Positions 23,082 through 34,707 of a DNA stretch of 64,000 nt are shown here, piece by piece. Origin of the DNA: Xylogone sp. PMI_703 (Eukaryota; Ascomycota; Leotiomycetes). Position 1 is the stretch's first letter; every line of letters starts with the position of its first letter. The notes below the pieces were generated by a model. That model did not search any database and was not told the DNA's origin. It worked only from the letters and a program-made list of their open reading frames with translations. The DNA lies in NCBI GenBank assembly GCA_021399445.1, contig JAJTUQ010000010.1, positions 732,256 through 796,255 on the forward strand. The letters run 5' to 3'. Position numbers and translations under genes: made by a program.

Positions 23082-26000
23082 CTACTTGTCCTTCCGCAAA
23101 ATGGTTCTTAGCCGCCCCACAAAAAGTCTTCTTTTCGGAGTGCCATGTAACTTCAGCTCCTGGTCTGATAGTGCCTGATCTGGTACTGCGGTAGATGCAC
23201 TGCTGTTCAAGGGTATTGCCTGTAGAGACTGTGGTGCCTGATTTAAGTGATGCCCATCGTCATTCTTGGCTATAGCATCTTCTACCGAAGATGCTGAAGC
23301 GTGCCTCATTTCAGATCTCTCAGCCAAATCCTTTTGGTAAGAAGCTAACACCCGCTGAGATACTAGCCGATCAGGATGACCATCTGCGAGCACTATTGCT
23401 TCTATTGCAACAACATGCTCTAATAATTGAATCGCTTCTTTGATTTGGCCATTTGCATGATATGCTCTAGCAAGTTCATGTTGTGATGTTAATCGATCAG
23501 GATGATCTTCTGCAAGCACTTCCCTTACTCTAACAACATGTTCTAATAATTGAATCGCTTCTTTGATTTGGCCATTTGCATGATATGCTCTAGCAAGTTC
23601 ATGTTGGGATGTTAATCGATCAGGATGATCTTCTGCAAGTACTTTTGCTTTTATTGCAACAACATGCTTTAATAATTGAATCGCTTCTTTGATTTGGCCA
23701 TTTGTATGATATACTGTAGCAAGTTCATGTTATGATGTTAATCGACGAGGATGATCTTCTGCAAGCACTTCTTTTACTTTAATAACATACTCTAATAGCT
23801 GAATCGCTTTTTTGATTTGGCCATTTGTATGATATACTGTAGCAAGTGTATGTTGTGATGTCAATTGATCAGGATGATCTTCTGTAAGCACTTTTGCTTT
23901 TATTGTAACAATATGCTCTAATAGTTTAATGGCTTCTTTAATTTGTCCGTTTGCATGATATGCTTTAGCAAGTTCATGTTGTGATGCTAATCGACGAGGA
24001 TGATCTTCTGTAAGCACTTCTCTTATTCTAACAACATGCTCTAATAGTTGAATCGTTTCTTTGATTTGGCTATTTGCATAATATACTATAGCAAGTGCAT
24101 GTTGAGATACTAATCGATCAGGATGATCTTCTGCAAGCACTTCTTTTATTCTAACAACATACTCTAATAGCTGAATCGCTTCTTTGATTTGGCCATTTGT
24201 ATAATATACTATAGCAAGTACTTGTTGAGATGCTAATCGATCAGGATGATCTTCTGCAAGCATTTCTCTTATTCTAATAACATGTTCTAATAGCTGAATC
24301 GCTTTTTTGATTTGGCTATTTGCATGATATACTTTAGTAAGTTCATGTTGAGATGCTAATCGATCAGGATGGTCTTCCGCAAGTACTTCTTTTACTCTAA
24401 CAACATGCTCTAATAGTTGAATCGCTTCTTTGATTTGGCCATTTGCATGATATACTATAGTAAGTTCATGTTGAGATGTTAATCAACGAGGATAATCTTT
24501 CGCAAGTACTTCTCTTACTTTAACAACATGTTCTAATAGTTGAATTGTTTCTTTGATTTGGCCATTTGCATGATATACTTTAGTAAGTTCATGTTGAGAT
24601 GCTAATCGACGAGGATGATCTTCCGCAAGTACTTCTCTTACTCTAACAACATGCTCTAATAGTTGAATCGTTTCTTTGATTTGGCCATTTGTATGATATA
24701 CTCTAGCAAGTTCATGTTGAGATGTTAATCGACGAGGATGATCTTCCGCAAGTACTTCTCTTACTCTAACAATATGCTCTAATAGTTGAATCGCTTCTTT
24801 GATTTGGCCATTTGCATGATATACTTTAGCAAGTTCATGTTGAGATGCTAATCGATCAGGATGGTCTTCCGCAAGTACTTTTGCCTCTATTGCAATAATA
24901 TGCTCTAATAGTTGAATCGCTTCTTTGATTTGGCCATTTGCATGATATGCAGTAGCAAGTTCATGTTGTGATGCTAATCGATCAGGATGGTCTTCTGCGA
25001 GTTTTCTATCTCTCCATTCGCAAGACTTTTGCACCCACAGGAGAGCTTCTGCCATCCTCCCATCAATATATAAGCATCTCCCGACCTTCAGACGGAGCTC
25101 ACTCTTCTCCTCTGTATCTTGGTGTTGCTCATCCTTGTCTATGCGGGCTACGTGTGGCAAATAATCCCGCCAGATCTCACGATTTGTGTAATCGTCGGAC
25201 GGAAAAATTTCTGAAAGGTGGTTTAACGCCGCCTTCCTTATCTGTGCCCCACGGCTATTCTGATTAACCCACATCCTGGTAGCTAAGTAGACTAGCCTAT
25301 GCATGTCGAGCTTCTGGTCATCTCTTTGTTGTAGAAACGAGTATGAACGGAGTGTGCCGACGGCACCTGTTACTAGTGCTTGGGGATTATCAGCCTTAGG
25401 TAAAATAGAGTACGGAATGGCCTTCCATTCGATGCACGAGATGAAAGCGAGGAGATCTGCCGCTAATGCATCGTGCTCAAGGATCTTGTTGAATGTTACC
25501 GTCCACGTTTTCGCGACAGCATTTGCCAAGTTCGGGTATCGTGTCTGGTCGCCAAAATCTGTGCTCATGATAATGGTGGCGTCTTGTTCAGTGTTTTGCA
25601 ATAGCCGTAGATATTCGGAGATGGAGCTTTTGTTTGTGTTGATATATGCCGCTGCTTGGGTAACTGCTAATGGGAGGTATTCCAGTTCTGTAAGCAGGTT
25701 CATCACGATCTCAGAGTTGTGAGAAAGGCCTCTTTGAATTAAGGACTTCTGGAACAAATTCATCGTCTCCTGTCCTGTCATCTCCTTTATCTCAATGACG
25801 TCGCTGCCTACCAGGTGTTGTGCCACATTTCCATGTCGAGTTGTGAATAAAGTCAGGCCATCCTCACTTACTGGTAAAAAAACCCGTAAGCCTTCCGTTT
25901 GGTCAAGCCCTTGAAGCAAGTCCAAGTCATCAACATTGTCCACGATTAACAACCACTTTCCTGTGGTCTTTGTGCATAGCCGCTGTTGTACTAACTTTTT

Positions 26001-27321
26001 CACGTCTTCTTTGCCGTCTTGCTCCTGGTTTATTCCTAGCACTTTTGCTATTTCCATACAACCTTGTTCAAAAGTCTCCATACTCAACGCCTGCACCCAG
26101 AAGATGGAGAATTTCGGATAGTTTTCTTTAACAAAATATGCGAACTGGAGTGCCAGCTGTGTCTTGCCGATACCACCAAGGCCGCTGATCGCCACCTTCT
26201 GGCAGTCTTTATCCACAAGTAGTTTTTGTTTCAGCATATCGAGCTCTATACTTCGACCTACAAATTGGCGATTTCGGAGGAAGGGGAGGTAGAAACTGGG
26301 CACATGCTCTGCACTACGTGAGTCTTATTCTCTGTGTAGGACTACCCTAGTTAAACTAACCTCGTGTTGCTTCATCAACCGTACGAGTCTTCACCACATC
26401 TGCCGCTGGCATCACCAACAGAAGCTCCTTCGTATATGCTGCCGCGGTCCCAGCTGCATATGGCTGCCATTTCTTATTCTTGTGCGAGTCGGCGTAGTCG
26501 CAGATCCCACGGATAACCAAGCAGGGGAAACTATTCATCAGGCCCGCCGCCTCCATCTCGAAGCACAGCACTTCTCCAAATTCAGAGCTGATCTGATCCC
26601 TTGTGATTCCGTCCCTCATTACCTGGTTACCCGATGCAATCGTACCGTAGTGGATTTCGGGCATATCCGCTAACCGCACCTCGCGCTGCAGTTTCTTTCT
26701 ATTGTCGCATGCTGTACAGTCGTTCCTTCCCTCGTGATTGTAGACGGCTTGGAATAGTACATCATCGCCTAGCCGGTCGCGATTGAACTCATTAGACAGC
26801 TTAGCAAGTTTCAAAAGGTGAGCCAGAAGATCACTCTTGCCCAAAACGTGGTTCGCTCGCAGTTTGGAAAGAGCCGTAAGGAGTATTCGCGGTGGACTGT
26901 TCAAGAAGCCTGTCCGCTCGAACCCGCTCGGCGTCGTCTTTCCAAAGTCATACTGGATAACACCGCCATGACCCCTGGATGGTTGGCTGACCACGATATC
27001 GCCGAGTCGAATGTCTGCTTCTGCAGTAGGAACGCCGCCTCCAATCCCGACCATAAGCCCAAATCTAATCATGCGGAAGGTGGACTTCATCTGCATTGCA
27101 ACTACCGCGGCGGAGTTGGTCCCAGTCTGACCCGCGGGCAAGCATGCGAGGACGACATTATGATCCCCAATACGTCCAAGAGTATATGTATTGGCATCGT
27201 CGTCGTTCTGAGGGAGGTCCCGATGTTGTTCATCCAGCATCGCCGTCGCCGCTGCAAGCTCGACTGGCAAAGCACACACCCATCCAACCGTGTAGTCGTC
27301 GTGGCTCAGGCGCTGTGCCAT
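23082..27321 (-). pseudogene. Fungal NLR: phosphorylase-like, NB-ARC and TPR, two nonsense codons
   Basis: Exons are 27321-26361 and 26308-23082 (donor GTTAGT, acceptor TGCAG), 4188 nt in one frame. The N-terminal domain of about 300 residues is of the nucleoside-phosphorylase (PNP_UDP) type (VGWVCALPVELAAATAML, FGLMVGIGGGVP, FEMEAAGLMNSFPCLVIRG). The NB-ARC STAND domain follows, with P-loop GLGGIGKTQLALQFA, Walker B KWLLIVDNVDD, FTTR and LPLA. Thirteen TPR units and a short tail end the protein. TGA at 24483-24485 lies in unit 5 (expected Arg codon) and TAA at 23730-23732 in unit 11 (expected Gln). Both are C-to-T transitions. The first stop would leave about 928 residues with four to five units, which might still signal. 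Such proteins act as non-self sensors in fungi. It is adjacent to no obvious partner but lies between HET/dynamin and Clr5/BTB genes. Confidence 0.88.
23391..25001 (-). repeat. Thirteen tandem 41/42-residue TPR units (123/126 bp)
   Basis: Units follow the pattern LAEDHPDRLASQHELA-x-YHANGQIKEAIQLLEHV. Nine are 41 residues and four are 42 (units 1, 9, 11 and 13), which gives exactly 537 codons. A degenerate fourteenth half-unit follows in the C-terminal tail. DNA identity between neighbouring units is very high by eye. Variation is concentrated at a few positions (DR/RR, residues around TAYH/KVYH/IVYY, and the final VRV/AIE segment). This is the sort of high-internal-conservation repeat reported in fungal NLRs, and it favours unit gain or loss by recombination. 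Confidence 0.9.
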
Positions 27322-28479
27322 CTTGCTCAGGTGTTAGCTAAACCGTTTACAAATTTTGAGTGTAGTAGTCGACATGAAGGGAGATAATGCGCGGGAAAAT
27401 ACGCAGAGCCTTGTTCTATTATACGTGGCTCTGCGTTCCATATTGGCTGGGCGCAAAGTACCCCTACCCAATCGCTACCCCCTGTCATTTATTTCCTCGA
27501 ACCTCTGGCGATAGCACTTCAAACCGAGAAGTTTTCGAACCAGGGAGATACTCAGAACCTCAAAACTTGAGTATTTACTTGAACAATTTTTGGCATGGAT
27601 GATTATTTTTACGCTGCCTTGTTAGATAATTCTATATTATATGATCCCCTGCATCCCCGGGTAAGGGAAGTAGCAGATGTTGAATAGACTCGTATTTGCC
27701 TTGAATAATCGATGAAGAAGATGAGACGTAGGTCTTTGTGGTTTGACTTATGTCAAGTATTACCACTGACCGCTGTACAATACGTTGTTATATATAGTAC
27801 AATTGGTTAGTGATAACGTTTGTGCAAATTGGGTGTATGTAGGCTAGAGGGTTCCTCCCTTAAATACACATCAGTAGATCCGTAGGGCAGCATCCCGATT
27901 TAGTCATAATAGATGCTTCTGTCGGTTTCGATTGGCTGTACACCTTTGCCGCCATAAAGACCCACTGACCTACTTTACTGCAGTTAGGCAGCCTTGCACG
28001 TGATCGGATCGGATTCCTAGAGTCTTCCAAGGCTAATTCGCTATACTTGACCTTCACCATGTTTGATCGTTAAGGCAACCCGGAAGGCTTTAGTACCGTA
28101 TGATTAAAATGATCTCAGCTCAACTGAATTGAATGCGCAGTAGAGTTACTACTAGATCAGGCAGTCAGTTTGTGGCTGAATGCATGGTCTCTTTGCGATC
28201 ATCCAATAGATTCCCACCGAGCCACATGCAAAGTCCTTTTGCGAACGTCCAATCATGAATCACTATTTCGGTGCGGCTATCATCAGCCCCGAATATTCAA
28301 GCCTTGTGATAAATATTTATTTTCCCTTCTTCACCCTACCCGTGCTTCATCCCTATTAAAGTCGAGTATGCTCTGCTGTTCAAGTTGCTAAACTAGATAC
28401 TTCGTGCGCGAATCATAATACTTCGATCTATCTCTCAGAACTGTTCTGTTGCCTCAGCCTCATCCATTTGTGAGCGGAA
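27322..28479. other. Divergent intergenic region between NLR and Clr5 genes
   Basis: About 1.15 kb serving as the 5' region of both genes. No supported frame. It is AT-rich near 27600-27850. Confidence 0.4.
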
Positions 28480-29985
28480 ATGGAGTCCACGACACTTGTT
28501 TTTGCAGCGAACCCCTGCATTCCCATGAAAAGACAGCATACCAAGTCCGAGTGGGAAGCTAAATGCGACATAATCAAACAACTATACATGGATAAGCATT
28601 TGTCCCTGCCTAAAGTTATGAAAATCATGCAGACCGAGCATAATTTCAAAGCAACGTGAGTGTAATGTAGGATCACTCGATGTATCTCTGACTAGCTAAC
28701 TAGTTTGTGAAGAGCTAGGATGTATAAACAAAGGCTAGATGAATGGGGTTTCAGAAAAAACTGCAATGCCGACGAGATGAAGCGGATTCTTCATTCTATA
28801 CGGAAGAGGGAGGCTCTTGGTAGCCAAGGAGAGCAGATGACACCCAAAGAGGCCTCAGATTACCATCGATTGGTAAAATATATGAACCGGAAATTTTCAC
28901 GCCCTATGTTGGCACACACTTCTCTAGCCCGAACTATACGCGCGCCTAAGACACTTGAAGACTCTGAAATCCTATTCTCAAGCATTTCGAACTATATTTC
29001 TGGGTCTTTCGATGATGGGACATGGGCAGTTCTGGGTACAACTCAGCTAAGCAATAATAAATACAGAGGAGAGACAATAGTGCAGATGAGTAACTATCTA
29101 CGAACGGCGATAGATATTTTCAATACTTCAGACTCTTGTTTTCTAGCCGGGTCTATACTATCCAAAGCATTTTCTTTGGTAGATCAAGTTCTCTTAGAGG
29201 AACACCCCGGGACGTTAACAATACTCATTAGCTTCGTTCTGGGCTTCAGAGAGCTCTATCCTGATATTATTAGACTCTTGATAAGCTATTTTTCCGACTA
29301 TGCTAGTTCCATATTCCCTTCACTGCACCCACTTCGGACCATATTTACGCAGCTTGGTTGTCTCGACTCTACAGCTTGGGATACTGTACTTTCCAGAGCG
29401 TGGATGACGGCTTTTGATCAAGTCGGGAAATTTATAGGGCTCAATCATGCTTTCAGGTTAAGAATGCTGACATTTTCCGAAAACAAATTCTACGAGGAGG
29501 AATCAGGTTTTCACCCTCAGTCAACTCTTTCATCAGAAATGGCTTGGTATCAGCTACACAATATAGAGGTGCCTTCTGAAATACTTCGTGTATTTTATAC
29601 TCGAGTTAATTATGAACTCAGATTACATCCTTGTAACCAAGGAAGGAAAGCCCTTGCTCTCCAGATTATCCAATTAGCAGAAGCACAGTTTCACACAGGC
29701 GATGAGGTAACGGAATTCCAGGTGAAGAAAGCCGCAGTATTGGAATTTCTGGTTTGGATTTACGAGAATGAGGATCAGAGAGAGCTAGCAGAGCGGTACT
29801 TGAGAGAATCCATCGAGATCTACAAAGTGTCTTATGGCAGGACCAGTCATTTCGTGCTCTCCTCACTTAATGACTTGCTCGCTATACTCATGCGTGGTGG
29901 TAAGGGATCTAAGGCGCGCGAAGTGAGACAAGAAATATATGAGATCGTTAATGAATTTGGAAATGAGGCCGAATTGGACTTCTAG
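28480..29985 (+). CDS. Clr5-domain protein with helical/TPR-like C terminus
   Basis: 480 residues from exons 28480-28655 and 28719-29985 (donor GTGAGT, acceptor GCTAG; the join restores KATMYKQR). The Clr5 domain occupies about residues 16-75 (KSEWEAKCDIIKQLYMDKHL, then MYKQRLDEWGFRKN). This is a fungal DNA-binding-like module named after a fission-yeast silencing factor. The remainder is helix-rich and ends in TPR-like pairs (LAERYLRESIEIYK, HFVLSSLNDLLAILM). Clr5-TPR proteins are abundant in filamentous fungi and mostly uncharacterised. A nuclear role is inferred. It converges with the BTB gene with only 47 bp between stop codons. Confidence 0.85.
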
Positions 29986-30032
29986 TTTTCGAGAATTTGG
30001 TTATTGGGAGAAATCACTTGTACATGAATGAA

Positions 30033-31716
30033 TTAATCGCGACCAATTGATGACCAACCTTCTTCGTCTGATAAAGCAATACTGCCACTGGTATTCTCAT
30101 TTCCTTGCTCTGCTTCTTGTCCATCTTTAATCTCTTGCTTGGCTAGACCATCTCCAGATCTTGCATTATTATCAACCATATTTATTCTCTCCTCTGCGAA
30201 CGAGGTGGTGGCTGTCCCTCGGTGCACCGTTACTTCAGTACTAGGCCGAGAGTCACCAGCCCCGGCTTCAGCAGTCGATATTTGCCGCGTTGTACCAGAA
30301 TCTGGCTCTGTATTGTCCGTGGTAACGGTGTCGTAACGTCGTTCGCCTGTATATGTTGCCAAGTTCTCCTCATCGCCTCCTTCAATTCCGATTCCGAATT
30401 TTCGGCTTTCTTTGGGCAGATCAAGCTGGCGAATTTTCTCGAGTATCCTAGACCTATCCTGCAGGCACTGTGCACAATCTTCCCATAACCACCTGCCCTC
30501 CACTTTTCTGAGGTGGTCATTTCGAAAGAGGCAATCTGCTGTCCAGTCTTCCTTGGGCAATGTTTCCGACACTGCTGATATGAGGAACTGCATTTCAGGC
30601 TGCTGAATGTAGCGATGCAATTTTAGTCTAAACTTTTTGTTCCTTTTCTTTATCTTCTTTTCATTATCCACGGTATCGGTGGCACCACTTACAGAATCTT
30701 CTCTGAGAATTTCATTCGACACAATCTGATTGTTGCCGTCATTACTGGGCTCTAGAAAAGGAATTTGCTCGCGTATTACTAGGGAGAAGAGCGAAGATCC
30801 CAGTGAAATGAGATGGGCTCTCTCCTCTTTGCACGCTTTGCAGTTCTTCCACAGTCCTTTGTTACCCAATTTAGCTAGATGATCAGACCTGCTAGGGCAT
30901 GGAACTTTCCGTGGCTGCTGAGGTAATTCTGTGGTAGCTACCTTTGGAGTCGCTGTCATCGTATCAATACTCTCCGTGAGAGCGGAAAACAGATCTGTAG
31001 CTGCCCTCCCTCCATCTCTGATAAATTTCAATGCCCATGGTTGATTGAGAAGTTTTGGATCTGCTTCTAGGCCTTGTTTGATTGCTGTTCTGAAGTATTG
31101 CGAAAACCACGTATCATCCTGTGGAAGATGAGTATAAGCTTCCTTGGCAATATGGACAAATTCTTCAAAATCCGGTTTAGCCGCCTCCTCGAGATTATAG
31201 CGAGCAAGTTTGCTGAGTCCCTCAAGTTTGTAATCCACAGAGAGATAGTACATCTGGACATGTATGCGAAACTTTTCAAAGTCTGTGTACCCGGTCCATC
31301 TATCTGGCTCCAGTGGCGAGGCGCGAACTCTGTAATCATCCTTGTACAGATATGTAACAAGCAGCAGAAATAGCTGTACATCCACTTCAGCGACGGTAAA
31401 TTCTTGCGAATAAGCATTCTCAAGGCATCTTGACTCGAGCACAGGGGATTGTGACAATTGTCCTCTGTGAACCGCTACCCTTTGTAGATCTGGACCAACC
31501 AGTATTGTGAAACGCGAGGAGAGGTATGGACTATGAGACCGTTATTGATTCTGTAGACTAAGAGTAGAATGATGCATCAGCTTACTGAGATACATCTGCT
31601 GGTGCTGCCTGTTGTATTGTAGACTGTGTGCACTCGTCACGTTCATCATTGGAAATATGCGATGGTGGCCACCACTTCTGTACAGCTACAGTCTGCTTCT
31701 TCTTTTTAGGTCCCAT
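30033..31716 (-). CDS. BTB/POZ protein with duplicated C-x5-H-x12-C-x2-C motif
   Basis: 542 residues from exons 31716-31586 and 31530-30033 (donor GTAAGC, acceptor CATAG, 1629 nt). A lysine-rich start (MGPKKKKQ) precedes the BTB fold (HPYLSSRFTILVGPDLQRVA, then VDVQLFLLLVTYLYKDDYR), a protein-interaction module often feeding substrates to cullin-3 ligases or acting in transcription. Two copies of a Cys/His motif follow with identical spacing: Cys255-His261-Cys274-Cys277 and Cys377-His383-Cys396-Cys399, each with DHL-x-K and LW between. The C-terminal 140 residues are acidic and low-complexity. Without the first exon the BTB core would lack its first strand, so the intron is well supported. 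It converges with the Clr5 gene. Confidence 0.85.
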
Positions 31717-33471
31717 GTATATTGGTAAAATCACAGGATGAAAAGGTAGACTTCAATGAATATAGGAGTCCCCGAGTAAGACCAAGGTAAATAAAGAACC
31801 GCCTTACAAATGTGCCCTTAAATGGAGATGGAGATGTCGCTAAATGCAAAAGCTGAGGCCTCCCATCGTCGTCATGTCCATCCATGACTAACATGTGAGC
31901 ATGACCTTTCAGCGGATGGTTACACAAAACTTGTCGCAATATATCTCGTGGATGATTATGTTGGGCGCCATTGTTGTGCATCTTTGGTAACCAATCTCTC
32001 GGTCTGAACTTAGAAATGCTATGCAAATAGCAGTCTGTTAACGGGTGGGGATCAGTTTCACTGGATGGCGCAGGGAAGATCAGCAACCTTCCAAGGGATC
32101 GATCGATAACAAGACTGGCCAATAAGAATTTATCCAATCGTACAGTTTGAGGGGAATATAGTTAGGCTTCGTCGATAATGTTATTACATCATCATATGCT
32201 AGTCATTTCCCCAGCTATGATCGTATGAAGGAGGGTTAGGGCAGTTTAAAAATAATGGCTTGTGATGCAGTCGAGTCGCTATTACAGTACATGGTGGCTA
32301 CTAGGTAAGAATCGTTCATCTTCTGATAGTGCCTTGAATATCTGATAAAGATCGCGACTGTTCTATTCCGTCGGCTTGAACACTTACAGATCGAAACAAA
32401 AAGATCATTCAATATAGAGTCGATCAGGACAAGATTAAGAGTCTGTAATTAGTATCATACTAAGAATGTACAAAAATCAGATAAATCTCTAGAGTTTACA
32501 GACTCTAAGCGGATTACGGCGGGTAAAGAATGAGTTTTTGGGTAACTAGTATCGAAAGTGAGGGCAAGTACCGATAGACACTGTGTGTGAACCAAATTGG
32601 AGCTTAATCTAAATAATGTCGGGATCACGAACTTTTGACACCGCAGGAATCATCGGCCGTTCTCACTATGACCAGTCTTAAAGGTTAGCCGGGCTAGCTA
32701 TAGTAAGAACAGTAAGAACAACCGACGATTAGTTCTAATGGTGGCTTTGCGGTGTCGGCGGATTCGAACAGATCCGAATATCCGTTCGGAGCTCTGTATG
32801 TCAGCCCCGTTACAGTTTCTCCGAGGCGTATTGAACGTCAATTACTCCGAACCGTTCTTGTCTTTTACTGGCCCTCCTGCTTGCCGAGTAAGCTTCTCCG
32901 GTTTTGCAGATGAGGACAGGGCCTTTAGATGTATTACTCGTCTCGTTCTGTAGAGTGCGGTCGGTCCGTTATCCACCGTAGCTGACGACCCGAAATAAAA
33001 CCACAGAGAGAACTTTGACTACTACTTCTTGATGCCCGGGGCAGTCCCTGCCATTTTAATGCGATCGCATCTGAATTATGATCGCGAGAATGGTGCAACT
33101 CCATACTGTGCGATAGGTATTGAGGAGAGGCCAGCCATGCCCAGACAACAAGAGGCATTGAGAACACTGGTTTGAATACGATATCATTGTCTTTGAGCAT
33201 AATCACCAGAGGGCTAGAATACATCGCGGAACTCCAATATGACTGTAATCTACATGGACTTACATCAACTATACCTCGAAAACCAAGAGCTCTCAGCGGA
33301 AGCAATATCGATGCCAACATAAACCACTTGTAAGTATAAAATTCGAGATCTAAAGCTTTGAGAATGGACTAGAGCCTTACGTATTGCTAGCCCTACTCGA
33401 CATTTACACCTTATGCTGTATCTTAACGAGTTTCAGCTCGTATAGACGCTAGTCCGGAGATTCTCGTCATT
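31717..33471. other. Intergenic, with one weak coding-like stretch
   Basis: About 1.75 kb upstream of both the BTB gene and the AflR-like gene. A minus-strand frame at 31706-32137 reads protein-like (LIFPAPSSETDPHPLTD, RDWLPKMHNNGAQHNH) and has a possible donor (TTT/GTAAGG) before its end, but no family is recognised and it overlaps the BTB start. A second minus frame at 32934-33320 has hydrophobic runs but no domain. Both are left uncalled as genes. Confidence 0.3.
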
Positions 33472-34707
33472 ATGGAGGCTCAGGAACTTATGACGCCTCC
33501 ATCCTCCAGATTTTCAGAATCTCATCGTTCAAAGAAGCCTACAGGTCCCAAGCTGCGCGATAGCTGTGGGCCCTGTGCATCCTCCAAAGTCAAATGCTAT
33601 AGAGAGAAACCAACGTGTTCCCGATGCGCAAAAAGAGGCCTCGAATGTGTGTATTCTGCCACGAAGCGCATTGGCCGCAGGCGCAATGTTGATAAGATAT
33701 CGACGAATGTTATAGAGACGAAAGCCGAGCCCCAGGAACCATTACCAAACAAGATCACGTATACCTCTCCGATTTCGAAAATTAGTGATTCAGCTTCGCT
33801 TGGAATCACCTCTCCTTCTCCTCAGCCCACAGAGTCAGCTAGTCCTTTCGACCCCTACTCGGAACTTTCCTACATAAATCAATGTCCTTCTACTCCTATG
33901 ACAGATACGAGTGCTAGCCTCGATGAAATTCCCATCTCACCTTTGCCTTGCGCTTTACCCGGTATCTTCGTACCGGAGCACCCAGACTCGGGATACTTCT
34001 TCTCTACGGATGGGGATAACGGCGGTGCTGATAGTCTGTATTTTCTAGATCGTTTCTCAAAACTAGAGGACACGGTCTCTAGCGTTACTACACCTTATTC
34101 TTCTACATTTGAGGATACACAAAGCTCCACAGATTTTAACACGACCATCAACCCATCTTGCTCGTGCCCAGTCCAAGCTCTTGGGCTGATGGTGCAGCTC
34201 TTACCCAGTCCTGCGACACAATATGGAGTCCCACCTACTCAGCAGCTCCAGAGCCCATTGACCTTATCTACAACGGAAGCTGTCATGATTAATAAAGCAA
34301 CTATGGAAGCAGTAAGCACCATGCTGCGTTGCCCATGTTCGAAAGACGGCTATCTTCTGACCATTATGTCCCTGGTTGTGCTCAAAACTATAGACCGGTA
34401 CACTGGGATTGCACGAAAGTCGCTGCAATTGGTTCTTAACGAACTGAACTTCACTAGGCGGCTGGTCAACCATCTCTCGCTGGAACTAAAGCCACTGTCT
34501 TCAAAATCCAGCGGAATACAAAATACACTCCACTTCTCGGAGAACGATAGCACTAATGGCGGAACGCCTTCACCGCTATCGGAAGCAACATTAGATCACT
34601 TAAATATAGACCTCCATAAGCGTCTCAATATCTTATCCTCGGAGATAATCGAAGCATTGAGAGTGGAATGTAAACCGGTAGAGGAGGACATACCCGGTGA
34701 ACATTAG
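33472..34707 (+). CDS. AflR-like Zn(II)2Cys6 regulator
   Basis: Intronless 411-residue nuclear regulator. The cluster is Cys32, 35, 42, 49, 52 and 59 (RDSCGPCASSKVKCYREKPT, then CSRCAKRGLEC), followed by a basic linker (TKRIGRRRN). A long Ser/Pro/Thr-rich region precedes a C-terminal domain with the AflR family signature (MLRCPCSKDGYLLTIMSLVV, then SLQLVLNELNFTRRLVNHL). Proteins of this family switch on secondary-metabolite clusters in Aspergillus and relatives. No polyketide or peptide synthase is present in the window, so the target cluster lies elsewhere or is lost. It is the first of three regulator genes in a row. Confidence 0.9.
   Translation: MEAQELMTPPSSRFSESHRSKKPTGPKLRDSCGPCASSKVKCYREKPTCSRCAKRGLECVYSATKRIGRRRNVDKISTNVIETKAEPQEPLPNKITYTSPISKISDSASLGITSPSPQPTESASPFDPYSELSYINQCPSTPMTDTSASLDEIPISPLPCALPGIFVPEHPDSGYFFSTDGDNGGADSLYFLDRFSKLEDTVSSVTTPYSSTFEDTQSSTDFNTTINPSCSCPVQALGLMVQLLPSPATQYGVPPTQQLQSPLTLSTTEAVMINKATMEAVSTMLRCPCSKDGYLLTIMSLVVLKTIDRYTGIARKSLQLVLNELNFTRRLVNHLSLELKPLSSKSSGIQNTLHFSENDSTNGGTPSPLSEATLDHLNIDLHKRLNILSSEIIEALRVECKPVEEDIPGEH

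Noticed and set aside
23391..25001. Regular 123/126-bp repeats resembling a CRISPR or satellite array
   Set aside because: The unit is a multiple of three, coding throughout on the minus strand, and gives a clear TPR consensus.
25303..25722. 139-codon plus frame inside the NLR gene
   Set aside because: Shadow of the NB-ARC coding strand; no domain of its own.
26818..27387. 189-codon plus frame opposite the phosphorylase-like exon
   Set aside because: Antisense shadow of a strongly supported domain.
32934..33320. 128-codon minus frame with hydrophobic runs
   Set aside because: No recognisable family, no conserved ends, and it could be chance; kept only as a note in the intergenic entry.
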